A stretch of DNA of 54,992 nucleotides from Verrucomicrobiaceae bacterium E54 (GTDB lineage Bacteria; Verrucomicrobiota; Verrucomicrobiia; Verrucomicrobiales; Akkermansiaceae), in the NCBI GenBank assembly GCA_022548915.1, contig JAKZES010000036.1, positions 1-54,992 on the forward strand. The letters are read 5' to 3'. Made by a program: the position numbers and the translations under genes. The notes beneath the pieces were generated by a model. The model searched no databases, was not told where the DNA came from, and saw only the letters and a program-made list of their open reading frames with translations. Positions 24,647-32,708 of the stretch are shown piece after piece (position 1 is the first letter of the stretch; each line of letters starts with the position of its first letter).

Positions 24647-26334
24647 GGCGTGACCCGTGCCGTGGGCGGATTGCCGGAACGCTTGCCTCCCGAAGTCGCA
24701 TCCCCCCGCTTCGTCGGCCTCGGTTCGTCAGGCCTCCGGGTCAGGTCCGACTTGCGGCCCTTCTCCTCGTCCTTGGGGTAGTCGATCCGGCTGTGGAGCA
24801 TGCTCCGCAGGGTCTTGCAGAAGACTTCCTTGACCTGCGCGAGGTCGCGCATGGTCAGGTCGCTGTCGTCCAGCTGGCCGTCGCAGATGCGCTGCTCGAC
24901 GATGTCCTCCACCAGCGCCCGGATCTTGGCCGGCGTCGGCTTCTTCAAGGTCCGCGAGGCGCTCTCGACCGCATCGGCGAGACTGATGATGCCACTCTCG
25001 CGGCTGCGCGGACGCGGCCCCGGGTAACGGAAATTCTTCTGGTCGACCTTCGGCAGGTCCTCGGGATTCTCCAGCTTCTTGTCGATCTTGGCCTTCTCGG
25101 CGCGCTTCTGCTCCTGCGCCTTGCGGTAAAAGTATCCGACCAGCGAATCGCCGTGGTGCTCGCGGATCACGCCGATCACCTTCGGGTTCAGGTGGTGCTT
25201 GAGCGCGAGATCCACCCCATCCTTCACGTGCGCCACGATGATCAGCGCGCTCATGGTCGGCGTCAGCGAGTCGTGCGGGTTCTCCGCCCCCTCGTGCTGG
25301 TTCTCGATGAAATACTCCGGCTTGTTGAGTTTGCCGACGTCGTGAAAGTAGGAACACACCCGGCACATGGCGGCATTCGCGCCGACCGCCTCGGCCGCCG
25401 ACTCGGCAAGCGACGCCACCACCAGGCTGTGGTGAAAGGTTCCCGGAGCCTCCAGCTGCATCTGCCGCAGCAGCTTGTGATTCAGGTCGCTCAACTCCAG
25501 CCAGCTGATGTCGGTCGTGAGCCGGAAGATCCCCTCCAGCACCGGGAGCACCCCGCCCACCAGCAGCGCGGTGCCGATCCCGACACCGAGCGCCGATCCG
25601 GCTGCGAGGCCGAACAACTTCCAACCGTTCATGGCATCGACCCCGGCGAGATTGGCATAATCGATCACCCCGAAGACCGAGGCGAGGATGATGGCCATCA
25701 GGCCCGAGTAGAGACCGGCGCGCAGCAGCTGCGAGCGGCGGCGCGTCTTGCGCAGGGCCAGCGCCGCGACCAGACCGCACAGCAGGCTCACGGTCAGGAA
25801 CAGGGCCTTTCCCTCATCCGGCACCAGCAGGGTCCCGAGCAGGGAAACATACACGGCCGAGAAAACCCCGGAGCGCGCACCCAGCAACACCGCGTGCACC
25901 ATCGGGGCGACGACGAAGGGAGTGAGTAGCAGACCGACACCGGTCGGAAGCTGGTTGAGGCTCACGATCAGGCTCACCGCATGGATCAGGCCGAGCTGGG
26001 CGAGGATTCCGGCGAGCAGCAGGATCACCCGCCCGTTCCGCTCGATCACCGCGGGGTGATTCAGCTCGATCACCGTCACGGCGCTCAACGCCAGGAAGAA
26101 GGCATACAAGCCGGCGGTCAGCGGTTCCTGGCCGTCGCCGGTGGCGGCGATCACTCCCCGCATCACCAGCACACCCGCGGACGCGCAAAAGATCAGATAC
26201 AGCGAAAAACGAACCCACGGCGAACGGTCGAGGGACACGGATACAGAATCGTCGTTCTGCACCCGGCGCTTCTTACCCGAGGAAAGACCCCTTTGGGCGA
26301 GGCGCCAGCGTTTGAATGCGTCGATGAATCCCAC
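24643..26334 (-). CDS. HDIG-domain membrane protein (PgpH-like c-di-AMP phosphodiesterase)
   Basis: The chosen start is GTG 26334 (VGFIDAFKRWRLAQRG), giving 563 residues. After one N-terminal membrane segment (FSLYLIFCASAGVLVMRGVI) come about six more, up to residue ~280. The cytoplasmic HD domain follows: WLELSDLNHKLLRQMQLEAP, GTFHHSLVVASLAESAAEAV, the metal motif SYFHDVGKLNKPEYF near residue 327, and HDSLTPTMSALIIVAHVKDG. PgpH proteins hydrolyse cyclic di-AMP. The large extracellular 7TMR-HDED sensor domain of Firmicutes PgpH is absent; the first and second membrane segments are nearly adjacent. The gene lies between phoH and ybeY. Confidence 0.88.
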   Translation of the reverse strand: MGFIDAFKRWRLAQRGLSSGKKRRVQNDDSVSVSLDRSPWVRFSLYLIFCASAGVLVMRGVIAATGDGQEPLTAGLYAFFLALSAVTVIELNHPAVIERNGRVILLLAGILAQLGLIHAVSLIVSLNQLPTGVGLLLTPFVVAPMVHAVLLGARSGVFSAVYVSLLGTLLVPDEGKALFLTVSLLCGLVAALALRKTRRRSQLLRAGLYSGLMAIILASVFGVIDYANLAGVDAMNGWKLFGLAAGSALGVGIGTALLVGGVLPVLEGIFRLTTDISWLELSDLNHKLLRQMQLEAPGTFHHSLVVASLAESAAEAVGANAAMCRVCSYFHDVGKLNKPEYFIENQHEGAENPHDSLTPTMSALIIVAHVKDGVDLALKHHLNPKVIGVIREHHGDSLVGYFYRKAQEQKRAEKAKIDKKLENPEDLPKVDQKNFRYPGPRPRSRESGIISLADAVESASRTLKKPTPAKIRALVEDIVEQRICDGQLDDSDLTMRDLAQVKEVFCKTLRSMLHSRIDYPKDEEKGRKSDLTRRPDEPRPTKRGDATSGGKRSGNPPTARVTP

Positions 26335-26472
26335 AGGCAAAAGAGTGAACTCCGATGGGCGTCCGGAGACGCCGGAGGGGCGTGATCCGGCACGCCCCTC
26401 GACAGCGGCTGAGTATCGGATGACCGCCCGCTTGGCAATCGGCAAAAGCAAGGGGCGCGTCAGATTGACGCG

Positions 26473-27447
26473 CTACTTCAATTTCGTCGAGCGGGCCGAC
26501 TCGTAGGCTTCGATGATGCGTCCGACCACCGGATGCCGCACCACGTCCTCTCCGCTGAACCGGACGAAGCCGATTCCCTTCACCGACTCGAGCGCCCGGA
26601 CCGCCTCGCCCAGCCCCGACGGCACTCCCGGTTTCAAATCCACCTGGGAGGCATCGCCGGTCACCACCATCCGCGATTCCTCTCCGAGACGGGTCAGCGC
26701 CATGAACATCTGCTCACGGGTGGTGTTCTGCGCCTCGTCGAGGATCACGAAACTCCGGGCCAGGGTGCGTCCCCGCATGAAGGCCAGCGGCGCGATTTCG
26801 ATCGTGCCGTCCTCCAGGTAGCGCTCGCCCTCGTCGGCGCCGATCATGTCGTGGATGGCGTCGTAGAGAGGTCGCAGGTAAGGGGCCACCTTCTCCCGCA
26901 GGTCGCCCGGCAGGAAACCGAGCGCCTCGCCGGCCTCGACCGCCGGCCGGGTCAGGACCACCCGGTGGACCCGCTTTTCCTTCAGCATCGAAAGCCCCAT
27001 GGCCATCGCCAGATAGGTCTTTCCGGTACCCGCCGGGCCGAGCCCGAAGGTCACGTCGCTGGACTCGATCGTCCGCAGGTATTCGAGTTGGTTCGGAGTC
27101 TTCGGCACGACCGGCTTGCGCCCGCGCCGTCCGAGAAGACGGACTCCGGTCAGTTCGCTCACTCCCGTTTCCCCGCCCCGCCGGCCGACCTCCACCGCCA
27201 GCCGGAAATCCCTCGCCGTGATCTCGGCCCCACCCCGCTTGGCCTGCTCGAGGTCGGCGAAAATCCGCCGCACCGACTCCACCCCCTCGGGCGGACCGAC
27301 GACCAGCAACCAGCCGTCGCGGGTCACGGTCCGGACGCCCAATGCCTCCTCCAGAAAGCGCAGCTCGCCGGTGTCGTTGGCAAACAGCGAGTGCAGGAAG
27401 GGAGCGGTCTCGAACTCCAGCTTCAGCTCGACCTCATCGGCGATCAT
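26473..27447 (-). CDS. PhoH-like ATPase (YbeZ)
   Basis: The 324-residue protein starts at ATG 27447; a GTG directly before it is an alternative. The N-terminal ~110 residues resemble the KH-like region (LRFLEEALGVRTVTRDGWLL). The P-loop ATPase domain contains GLGPAGTGKTYLAMAMGLSM, Walker B FVILDEAQNTTREQMFMALT and MVVTGDASQVDLKPG. PhoH/YbeZ proteins work with YbeY in RNA metabolism. It is the first gene of the operon with the PgpH-like gene (139-bp gap) and ybeY. Confidence 0.93.
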   Translation of the reverse strand: MIADEVELKLEFETAPFLHSLFANDTGELRFLEEALGVRTVTRDGWLLVVGPPEGVESVRRIFADLEQAKRGGAEITARDFRLAVEVGRRGGETGVSELTGVRLLGRRGRKPVVPKTPNQLEYLRTIESSDVTFGLGPAGTGKTYLAMAMGLSMLKEKRVHRVVLTRPAVEAGEALGFLPGDLREKVAPYLRPLYDAIHDMIGADEGERYLEDGTIEIAPLAFMRGRTLARSFVILDEAQNTTREQMFMALTRLGEESRMVVTGDASQVDLKPGVPSGLGEAVRALESVKGIGFVRFSGEDVVRHPVVGRIIEAYESARSTKLK

Positions 27448-27689
27448 CACCGCCTTCCCTAGCCGCGCACCCCCCCGGCCTCAACCGCAAAGCCGTGGCG
27501 CACAGCTTCGGAGTTCTTGACCCCGGGGCCGATGGCACTGCCCGGGCCGCTTCGCCCGGCGAGTCCGCTCCTTCGCAAAATCGAGCTTTTCCCTTGCCAA
27601 AAGTCCTCCGCGGCTTTTTTCAAACAGCCCCGCTCGCCGGTGTCGCTATGGCCGACGTCGGACGCATAAAGCCTGAAACTCATTTCACC
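27448..27689. promoter_or_regulatory. Divergent intergenic region phoH / ABC transporter
   Basis: This 242-bp gap must hold promoters for both directions. A degenerate REP-like arm (GTGGCGCACAGC, 27495-27506) is present without a matching partner. No clear -35/-10 pair was identified with confidence. Confidence 0.35.
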
Positions 27690-28439
27690 ATGATCGAAGT
27701 CGAGAACCTCACGAAACGCTTCGGCTCCAAACTGGCCGTCGATCACCTCAGCTTCACTGTCGAAAAGGGCGAGGTGCTTGGATTCCTCGGACCCAACGGA
27801 GCCGGCAAATCCACCACGATGCGGATGGTCACCGGATTCCTCCCGCCGACCTCCGGCAGCATCCGGATCTGCGGCACCTCGGTGATCGACGACCCGAAGG
27901 CCGCCAAGCGTCACATCGGCTACCTTCCCGAGTCCGCCCCGCTCTACAACGACATGACGGTGACCGGGTTCCTCAACTTCGGCGCCGAGATCCGCGGCCT
28001 CTCGGGCGCGGCGAAAAAGGAGGCCGTCGACAAGGCCATCGAGACCTGCTTCCTCGAAAGTGTCGCCCGCCAGTCCATCGACACCCTCTCCAAGGGCTAC
28101 CGACACCGCACCTGCCTCGCGCAGTCGCTGCTCCACGATCCCGAGGTGCTGATCCTCGACGAGCCGACCGACGGCCTCGATCCGAACCAGAAGCACGAAG
28201 TCCGGCAGCTCATCCGCCGCCTCGGCGAAACCAAGGTCGTCCTGTTCTCCACCCACATCCTCGAGGAGGTCGAGGCCGCCTGCACCCGCGCGGTGATCGT
28301 CGACCGCGGCAAGATCGTCGTCGACGGAACGCCCGAAGAACTCAAGGCGAAGTCGGGCACCGGCTCGCTGACCGATCTCTTCCGCCAGGTCACCACCCGC
28401 GACACCGAACCCGAAGCCCCCGAAGAGGACGCCGCCTGA
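27690..28439 (+). CDS. ABC transporter ATP-binding protein (GldA-type)
   Basis: This 249-residue ATPase starts at ATG 27690 (MIEVENLTKRFGSKLAVDHL). It has Walker A GPNGAGKSTTMRM, a signature region LSKGYRHRTCLAQSLLHDPE, Walker B VLILDEPTDGLDPNQ and the H-loop FSTHILEEVEAAC. It is the ATPase of the transporter whose permease and substrate-binding-like proteins follow in the same operon. The set resembles GldA-GldF-GldG of gliding bacteria. Similar clusters occur in non-gliding organisms, so the substrate is unknown. Confidence 0.93.
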   Translation: MIEVENLTKRFGSKLAVDHLSFTVEKGEVLGFLGPNGAGKSTTMRMVTGFLPPTSGSIRICGTSVIDDPKAAKRHIGYLPESAPLYNDMTVTGFLNFGAEIRGLSGAAKKEAVDKAIETCFLESVARQSIDTLSKGYRHRTCLAQSLLHDPEVLILDEPTDGLDPNQKHEVRQLIRRLGETKVVLFSTHILEEVEAACTRAVIVDRGKIVVDGTPEELKAKSGTGSLTDLFRQVTTRDTEPEAPEEDAA

Positions 28440-28448
28440 GCACTCCCG

Positions 28449-28478
28449 TTTCAGCATTTCAGCATTTCAGCATTTCAG
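28449..28478 (+). repeat. TTCAGCAT tandem repeat before the permease start
   Basis: Three complete and one partial copy of the 8-mer TTCAGCAT lie in the 45-nt spacer between the ATPase stop and the permease ATG. No Shine-Dalgarno sequence is seen. Confidence 0.8.
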
Positions 28479-28484
28479 TTTACC

Positions 28485-29219
28485 ATGAAAGACGTCTGGA
28501 CCATCTACAAGCGTGAGCTGAGCAGCTACTTCAGCCAGCCCATCGCCTACGCCATCATCATCATCTTCCTGCTGCTCTCGATGGTGTTTGCCTTCACCCT
28601 CGGCAACTTCATCGAAGCGGGTGACGCCTCGCTGACCTACTCCTTCTTCCTCTACCTGCCCTTCGTCCTGATGGTGCTGGTGCCGGCCGTCGGCATGCGC
28701 CTGTGGTCGGAGGAACTCCGCACCGGCACGGTGGAGCTGATCGGCACCTACCCGATCTCCCTGTGGTCGGTCATCCTCGGCAAGTTCAAGGCGGCGGCCA
28801 CCGTCTGGTTCATCGCCATCACGCTGACCTTCCCGATTTGGATCACGGTCAACTGGCTCGGCGAACCCGACAACCTCGCGATCCTCTCCGGCTACATCGG
28901 GGCCTACCTGCTGGCCTGCACCTTCCTCTCGATCACCCTGCTGGTCTCGGCCTTCACCCGTGATCAGGTCATCTGCCTGATCGTTTCGTCGGCGATCTGC
29001 ATCGGCCTCGTCTTCGCGACCTTCGATCCCTTCGTCCGGCAGTACTCGAAGACCTTCTCGCCGGAGGTCAAGGACGCCATCACCGCGCTCGGCGTGTGGG
29101 ACCACTTCCTCTCGCTGGCCCGCGGCGCCTTCCGCCTCCAGGACCTGATCTGGTTCGCCTCCATCATCGTCGCCTCGCTGCTCGGCACGAGCGCGATCCT
29201 TTCCGCGAAACGTTCCTGA
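28485..29219 (+). CDS. ABC-2 type permease (GldF-type)
   Basis: This 244-residue membrane protein starts at ATG 28485. Six hydrophobic segments are visible, e.g. PIAYAIIIIFLLLSMVFAFT, LTYSFFLYLPFVLMVLVPAV, FKAAATVWFIAITLTFPIWI, YIGAYLLACTFLSITLLVSA and VICLIVSSAICIGLVFATF. N-terminal TIYKRELSSYFSQPIAY is typical of GldF/NosY-like permeases. It works with the ATPase upstream and the GldG-like protein downstream. Confidence 0.9.
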   Translation: MKDVWTIYKRELSSYFSQPIAYAIIIIFLLLSMVFAFTLGNFIEAGDASLTYSFFLYLPFVLMVLVPAVGMRLWSEELRTGTVELIGTYPISLWSVILGKFKAAATVWFIAITLTFPIWITVNWLGEPDNLAILSGYIGAYLLACTFLSITLLVSAFTRDQVICLIVSSAICIGLVFATFDPFVRQYSKTFSPEVKDAITALGVWDHFLSLARGAFRLQDLIWFASIIVASLLGTSAILSAKRS

Positions 29220-29264
29220 TTCTTCCATCCCGAATCCACCATCTTCCATCCACCATCTTTCATC

Positions 29265-31226
29265 ATGAGCCAGGAAGACAAGACCCTCCACCCCGTCAGC
29301 CGCGCGATCCTCGCGATCGTGGCGCTGCTCGTCATCGTGATCGCCGGCAACATGCTGGTGTCCTCACTCGGCATCGGCCACAAGACCCTCGACCTCACCG
29401 AGGACCGCATCCACACGCTCTCGGAAGGCACCGGAAAGATCATCGAGGAACTCGCCGCCCCGGTGGTGATCCGCTACTACGCGTCGCGCAACACCGCCTA
29501 CATGCCGGAGGACCTCAAGCTCCACATGCGGCGGGTCGACGACCTCCTCGCGGAATACGAGAGCCTCTCGACCGACGGCAAGCTGCGCGTCGAAAACCTC
29601 GACCCGGAACCGGACACCGACGCCGAGGACGCCGCCAACCTGGACGGCATCAACGGCCAGACGATCAACAACGAGAACGTCTACCTCGGCATGGCGGTTT
29701 CCTGCCTCGACCGCACCACGACCATCCCGTTCCTGAATCCCCAGGACGAGACGATGCTCGAATACCAGATCTCCCGGGCCATCGCGGAGGTCAGCGCCAC
29801 CCGCAAGCCGGTCATCGGCGTGATGTCGGCCCTCGAACTCGCCGGCGGTCCCCCGACCATGCCGGGCCAGCGTCCGAGCCAGCCGTGGGTGATCTACAAC
29901 CAGCTCGAGCAGAACTACGAGGTCGAGGACCTCACCATGACCCCCGGCGAAATCGACGCCGAGAAATACAAGGTGGTCCTGCTGATCCACCCGGCCGGGA
30001 TCACGCCCGAAGCCGAGTTCGCGGTCGACCAGTACCTGCTCAAGGGCGGCACGGTGATCGCCTGCATCGATCCCTTCTCCGTGGCCGCCCAGATGACCGG
30101 TGGCGGCAACCCGATGATGGGCGGCGGCGGCGCTCCGACCTCATCCACCCTGCCGACCCTGCTCGAAGCATGGGGAATCGAGATGTCCACCACCCAGACC
30201 GTGGGCGACGGCCGCTACCAGACGATGATGAATCAGAACCGTCCCGGACTCGCGGTCCTCACGGTGCCTCAGGAGGGGATGCCCCAGGAGGACAGCATCG
30301 TCACCAAGGATCTCGCCAGCGTGACCTTCTTCCTCCCCGGCGGCATGGTGAAATCCGGCGGCGGCGGCGTGACCGTGAACACGCTGGTCAAGGCCTCCGA
30401 TGAGTCCGGCCTGATCGACAACATGCCCGCCTCGCGTCTCGACCCGACGCTCATCACCCGCTTCCGCCCCGATGCCAAGTCCTACGATCTCGTCACGCAT
30501 CTGAGCGGCGAGTTCACGACCGCCTTTCCCGACGGCGACCCGGCGGCTCCGGCCGACGAGGAGGACGGCGAAGAGGAATCTCCGGACTCGGGAGAAGCAT
30601 CCGAGGACGGTGGAGCCGATGACGGTGGGAATGGCGCGGAAGACGCTCCAACGCACCTGACCAAGGCCACCAAGCCCGGAAACGTCTTCCTCATCTCGGA
30701 CGTCGATGCCTTCTACGACCAGTTCGCCTATCAGGTGCAACGGCTCGGCAACCTCCAGCTCGCCCAGCCGATCAACGGCAACTCCTCGCTGTTCTTCAAC
30801 CTCATCGACCAGGCGGCGGGCTCGCCGCACCTGATCGGGTCCCGCAGCCGCGCGGCGACCAGCCGGCCCTTCACGGTCTTCCGGGAGATGGAGGCCGACG
30901 CCAACCAGGCGGTTGGGGAGAAAATCCAGGAGTATGAAGAGGAAGCCCAGGAGGCCCAGCGGCGCCTCAACGAACTCCAGGCGCAGAAAACCCAGGGCAC
31001 CGAAATGTATCTCTCGCCCGAACAGGAAGAGGAGATCCGCAAGCTCCGCAAGCAGGAGGTCGACGCGCGCAAGCAGATCCGCGAGCTTCAGAAGGGACTT
31101 CGCCGCGACAAGGACGCGATCGCCGCGAAAATCATCACCTGGAACATTGCCGGGGTCCCCCTGGCCATCCTCCTCATTGGACTCGGGCTGTTCACCGCCC
31201 GCCGCACCCGCACCCGCGCCCGCTGA
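29265..31226 (+). CDS. GldG-family ABC transporter auxiliary protein
   Basis: This 653-residue protein starts at ATG 29265. An N-terminal membrane segment (ILAIVALLVIVIAGNMLV) precedes a large extracytoplasmic domain with the GldG pattern: LDLTEDRIHTLSEGTGKIIE, APVVIRYYASRN and KPVIGVMSALELAGG. An acidic low-complexity stretch (residues ~425-460, rich in Glu/Asp/Gly) follows. A coiled coil lies around 545-625, and a C-terminal membrane segment (WNIAGVPLAILLIGLGLFTA) closes the protein. It is encoded between the permease and the DUF4340 protein. The role is inferred from operon context. Confidence 0.87.
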   Translation: MSQEDKTLHPVSRAILAIVALLVIVIAGNMLVSSLGIGHKTLDLTEDRIHTLSEGTGKIIEELAAPVVIRYYASRNTAYMPEDLKLHMRRVDDLLAEYESLSTDGKLRVENLDPEPDTDAEDAANLDGINGQTINNENVYLGMAVSCLDRTTTIPFLNPQDETMLEYQISRAIAEVSATRKPVIGVMSALELAGGPPTMPGQRPSQPWVIYNQLEQNYEVEDLTMTPGEIDAEKYKVVLLIHPAGITPEAEFAVDQYLLKGGTVIACIDPFSVAAQMTGGGNPMMGGGGAPTSSTLPTLLEAWGIEMSTTQTVGDGRYQTMMNQNRPGLAVLTVPQEGMPQEDSIVTKDLASVTFFLPGGMVKSGGGGVTVNTLVKASDESGLIDNMPASRLDPTLITRFRPDAKSYDLVTHLSGEFTTAFPDGDPAAPADEEDGEEESPDSGEASEDGGADDGGNGAEDAPTHLTKATKPGNVFLISDVDAFYDQFAYQVQRLGNLQLAQPINGNSSLFFNLIDQAAGSPHLIGSRSRAATSRPFTVFREMEADANQAVGEKIQEYEEEAQEAQRRLNELQAQKTQGTEMYLSPEQEEEIRKLRKQEVDARKQIRELQKGLRRDKDAIAAKIITWNIAGVPLAILLIGLGLFTARRTRTRAR

Positions 31227-31250
31227 AACCCCTTCCCCATCCGCAAGACC

Positions 31251-32609
31251 ATGAACAAAAAGCAAGTCATCGTCCTCTGGATCGTCGCCGCGGCCCTCGT
31301 CGCCGCCCTCGCGATCGTCAATTCCTCGAAGTCCGACGGCTATCAGAGCACCACCGAGCGCGAACGGGGTGAAACCCTGCTCGCGGACTTCAAGCCGACC
31401 GAGGTCGCCGCCATGACCATCACCGGCGCCGAAGACTCGGTGAGCTTGAAGCGCACCGATGGTCAGTGGGTTGTCAGCAACCGCGACGACTACCCGGCCA
31501 ACGTCAGCGACGTCAACCAACTCCTCCGCACGATCGCGGAGGTCAAGGTCACCCAGGGCATCGAGGCCGACCCCGAGTTTGCCCCGCGTTTCGGCATGGA
31601 CCCCGAGGCGGAGGAAGCGGACGAGCACGGCATCGACCTGGTTCTCTCCAACGATGCCGGCACCGAACTCGCCCGCCTCAGCTTCGGCAAGAACACCGAG
31701 GGTGCCGCCAACCCCATGAGTCCCTTCGGCGGCGGCGGCGCCACCGGGCGCTTCGTCCGCAACCATGCCGACACCTCCGGCATCTACGTCACCAGCGAAC
31801 TGTTCCCCATGCTTTCGGCCGAGCCCAGCTCGTGGCTCGACGAGGACTTCCTGCGGGTCGAGAAGATCCAGTCGATCACCCTGAGCAAGCCGGGCAATGA
31901 GAACACCACCGAGTGGAAGCTCACCCGCGTGGACGAAGACGGCGATTTCGAGTTCGAAGGCCGGAAGGACAACGAGGAACTCGACACCGCCGCCACCAAT
32001 CCGCTGAAAAACCTCTTCTCCTACGCCCGCTTCGAGGATCTGGTCCCGGCCGATGAAGTCGAGGCGGCCTGGCTCAAGCCGCAGCGTCAGCAGGCGGTGA
32101 TCGAGACGTTCGAGGGCTTCACCTACAACGTGACCTTCGGCCCCGAGGACGGCAGCGAGGATTACCTGCTGAACGTCGTCGTGACCGCCGACATCCCCGA
32201 CGAGCGCAAGCCCGCCGAGGACGAGACCGAGGAGCAGGCCAAGGACGCCCAGGAAGCCTTCGAGACCCGGAAGAAGGAACTCGAGGAGAAGCTGGAAGTC
32301 GCCAAGCAACTCGAGGGACGCACCTTCCGCGTGACCAAGTTCACCGTCGATGCCCTGCTCAAGGACCGCACCGGACTGATCAAGTCGGCACCTCCCGCCG
32401 ACTCCGCCTCGCCTGGAAATGCCGGAACTCCCGGAAACGGCGGCGTACCGCCCATGCTCCAACCCACCAACCCGACCCCCGCCCCCGCCCGCCGCCCTGC
32501 ACAGGCGGTCACTCCGCCGATCGCCATCCCGCCACTTCCGGAAGAAGGGGACGATGGAGAAGAGACCGGCGACGAAGACCAGGACGGGAACGCCGGGGAT
32601 TCCGAATGA
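31251..32609 (+). CDS. DUF4340-domain protein
   Basis: This 452-residue protein starts at ATG 31251. After a membrane anchor (VIVLWIVAAALVAALAIV), repeated DUF4340 units can be seen: AAMTITGAEDSVSLKRTDGQ, WVVSNRDDYPANVSDVNQLL, then VEKIQSITLSKPGNENTTEW. The C-terminus is Pro-rich followed by an acidic tail. DUF4340 proteins usually accompany GldFG-type transporters, as here. It is last in the operon; a strong terminator follows 8 bp after the stop. Confidence 0.88.
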   Translation: MNKKQVIVLWIVAAALVAALAIVNSSKSDGYQSTTERERGETLLADFKPTEVAAMTITGAEDSVSLKRTDGQWVVSNRDDYPANVSDVNQLLRTIAEVKVTQGIEADPEFAPRFGMDPEAEEADEHGIDLVLSNDAGTELARLSFGKNTEGAANPMSPFGGGGATGRFVRNHADTSGIYVTSELFPMLSAEPSSWLDEDFLRVEKIQSITLSKPGNENTTEWKLTRVDEDGDFEFEGRKDNEELDTAATNPLKNLFSYARFEDLVPADEVEAAWLKPQRQQAVIETFEGFTYNVTFGPEDGSEDYLLNVVVTADIPDERKPAEDETEEQAKDAQEAFETRKKELEEKLEVAKQLEGRTFRVTKFTVDALLKDRTGLIKSAPPADSASPGNAGTPGNGGVPPMLQPTNPTPAPARRPAQAVTPPIAIPPLPEEGDDGEETGDEDQDGNAGDSE

Positions 32610-32616
32610 CCCACCC

Positions 32617-32647
32617 AAGGCCCGCCGGACCGGCGGGCCTTTTCTCT
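32617..32647 (+). terminator. Rho-independent terminator of the ABC transporter operon
   Basis: The stem AAGGCCCGCCGG / CCGGCGGGCCTT is followed by TTCTCTT. This is the best intrinsic terminator in the window. Confidence 0.88.
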
Positions 32648-32708
32648 TCCTCCGCCAAACGCACTCCCGCTTGCGCCCTTGGCGATGGGGCCTAAGATGG
32701 TGTCCGTC

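Noticed and set aside
27342-27689. Longer N-terminus of the ABC ATPase
   Set aside because: It would overlap the divergent phoH gene and a degenerate repeat; the ATPase motif pattern begins at 27690.
30141-32618. 825-codon open frame on the minus strand
   Set aside because: It is antisense to the GldG-like and DUF4340 genes. Open antisense frames are expected where sense codons end in G/C, and the translation has no recognisable motif.
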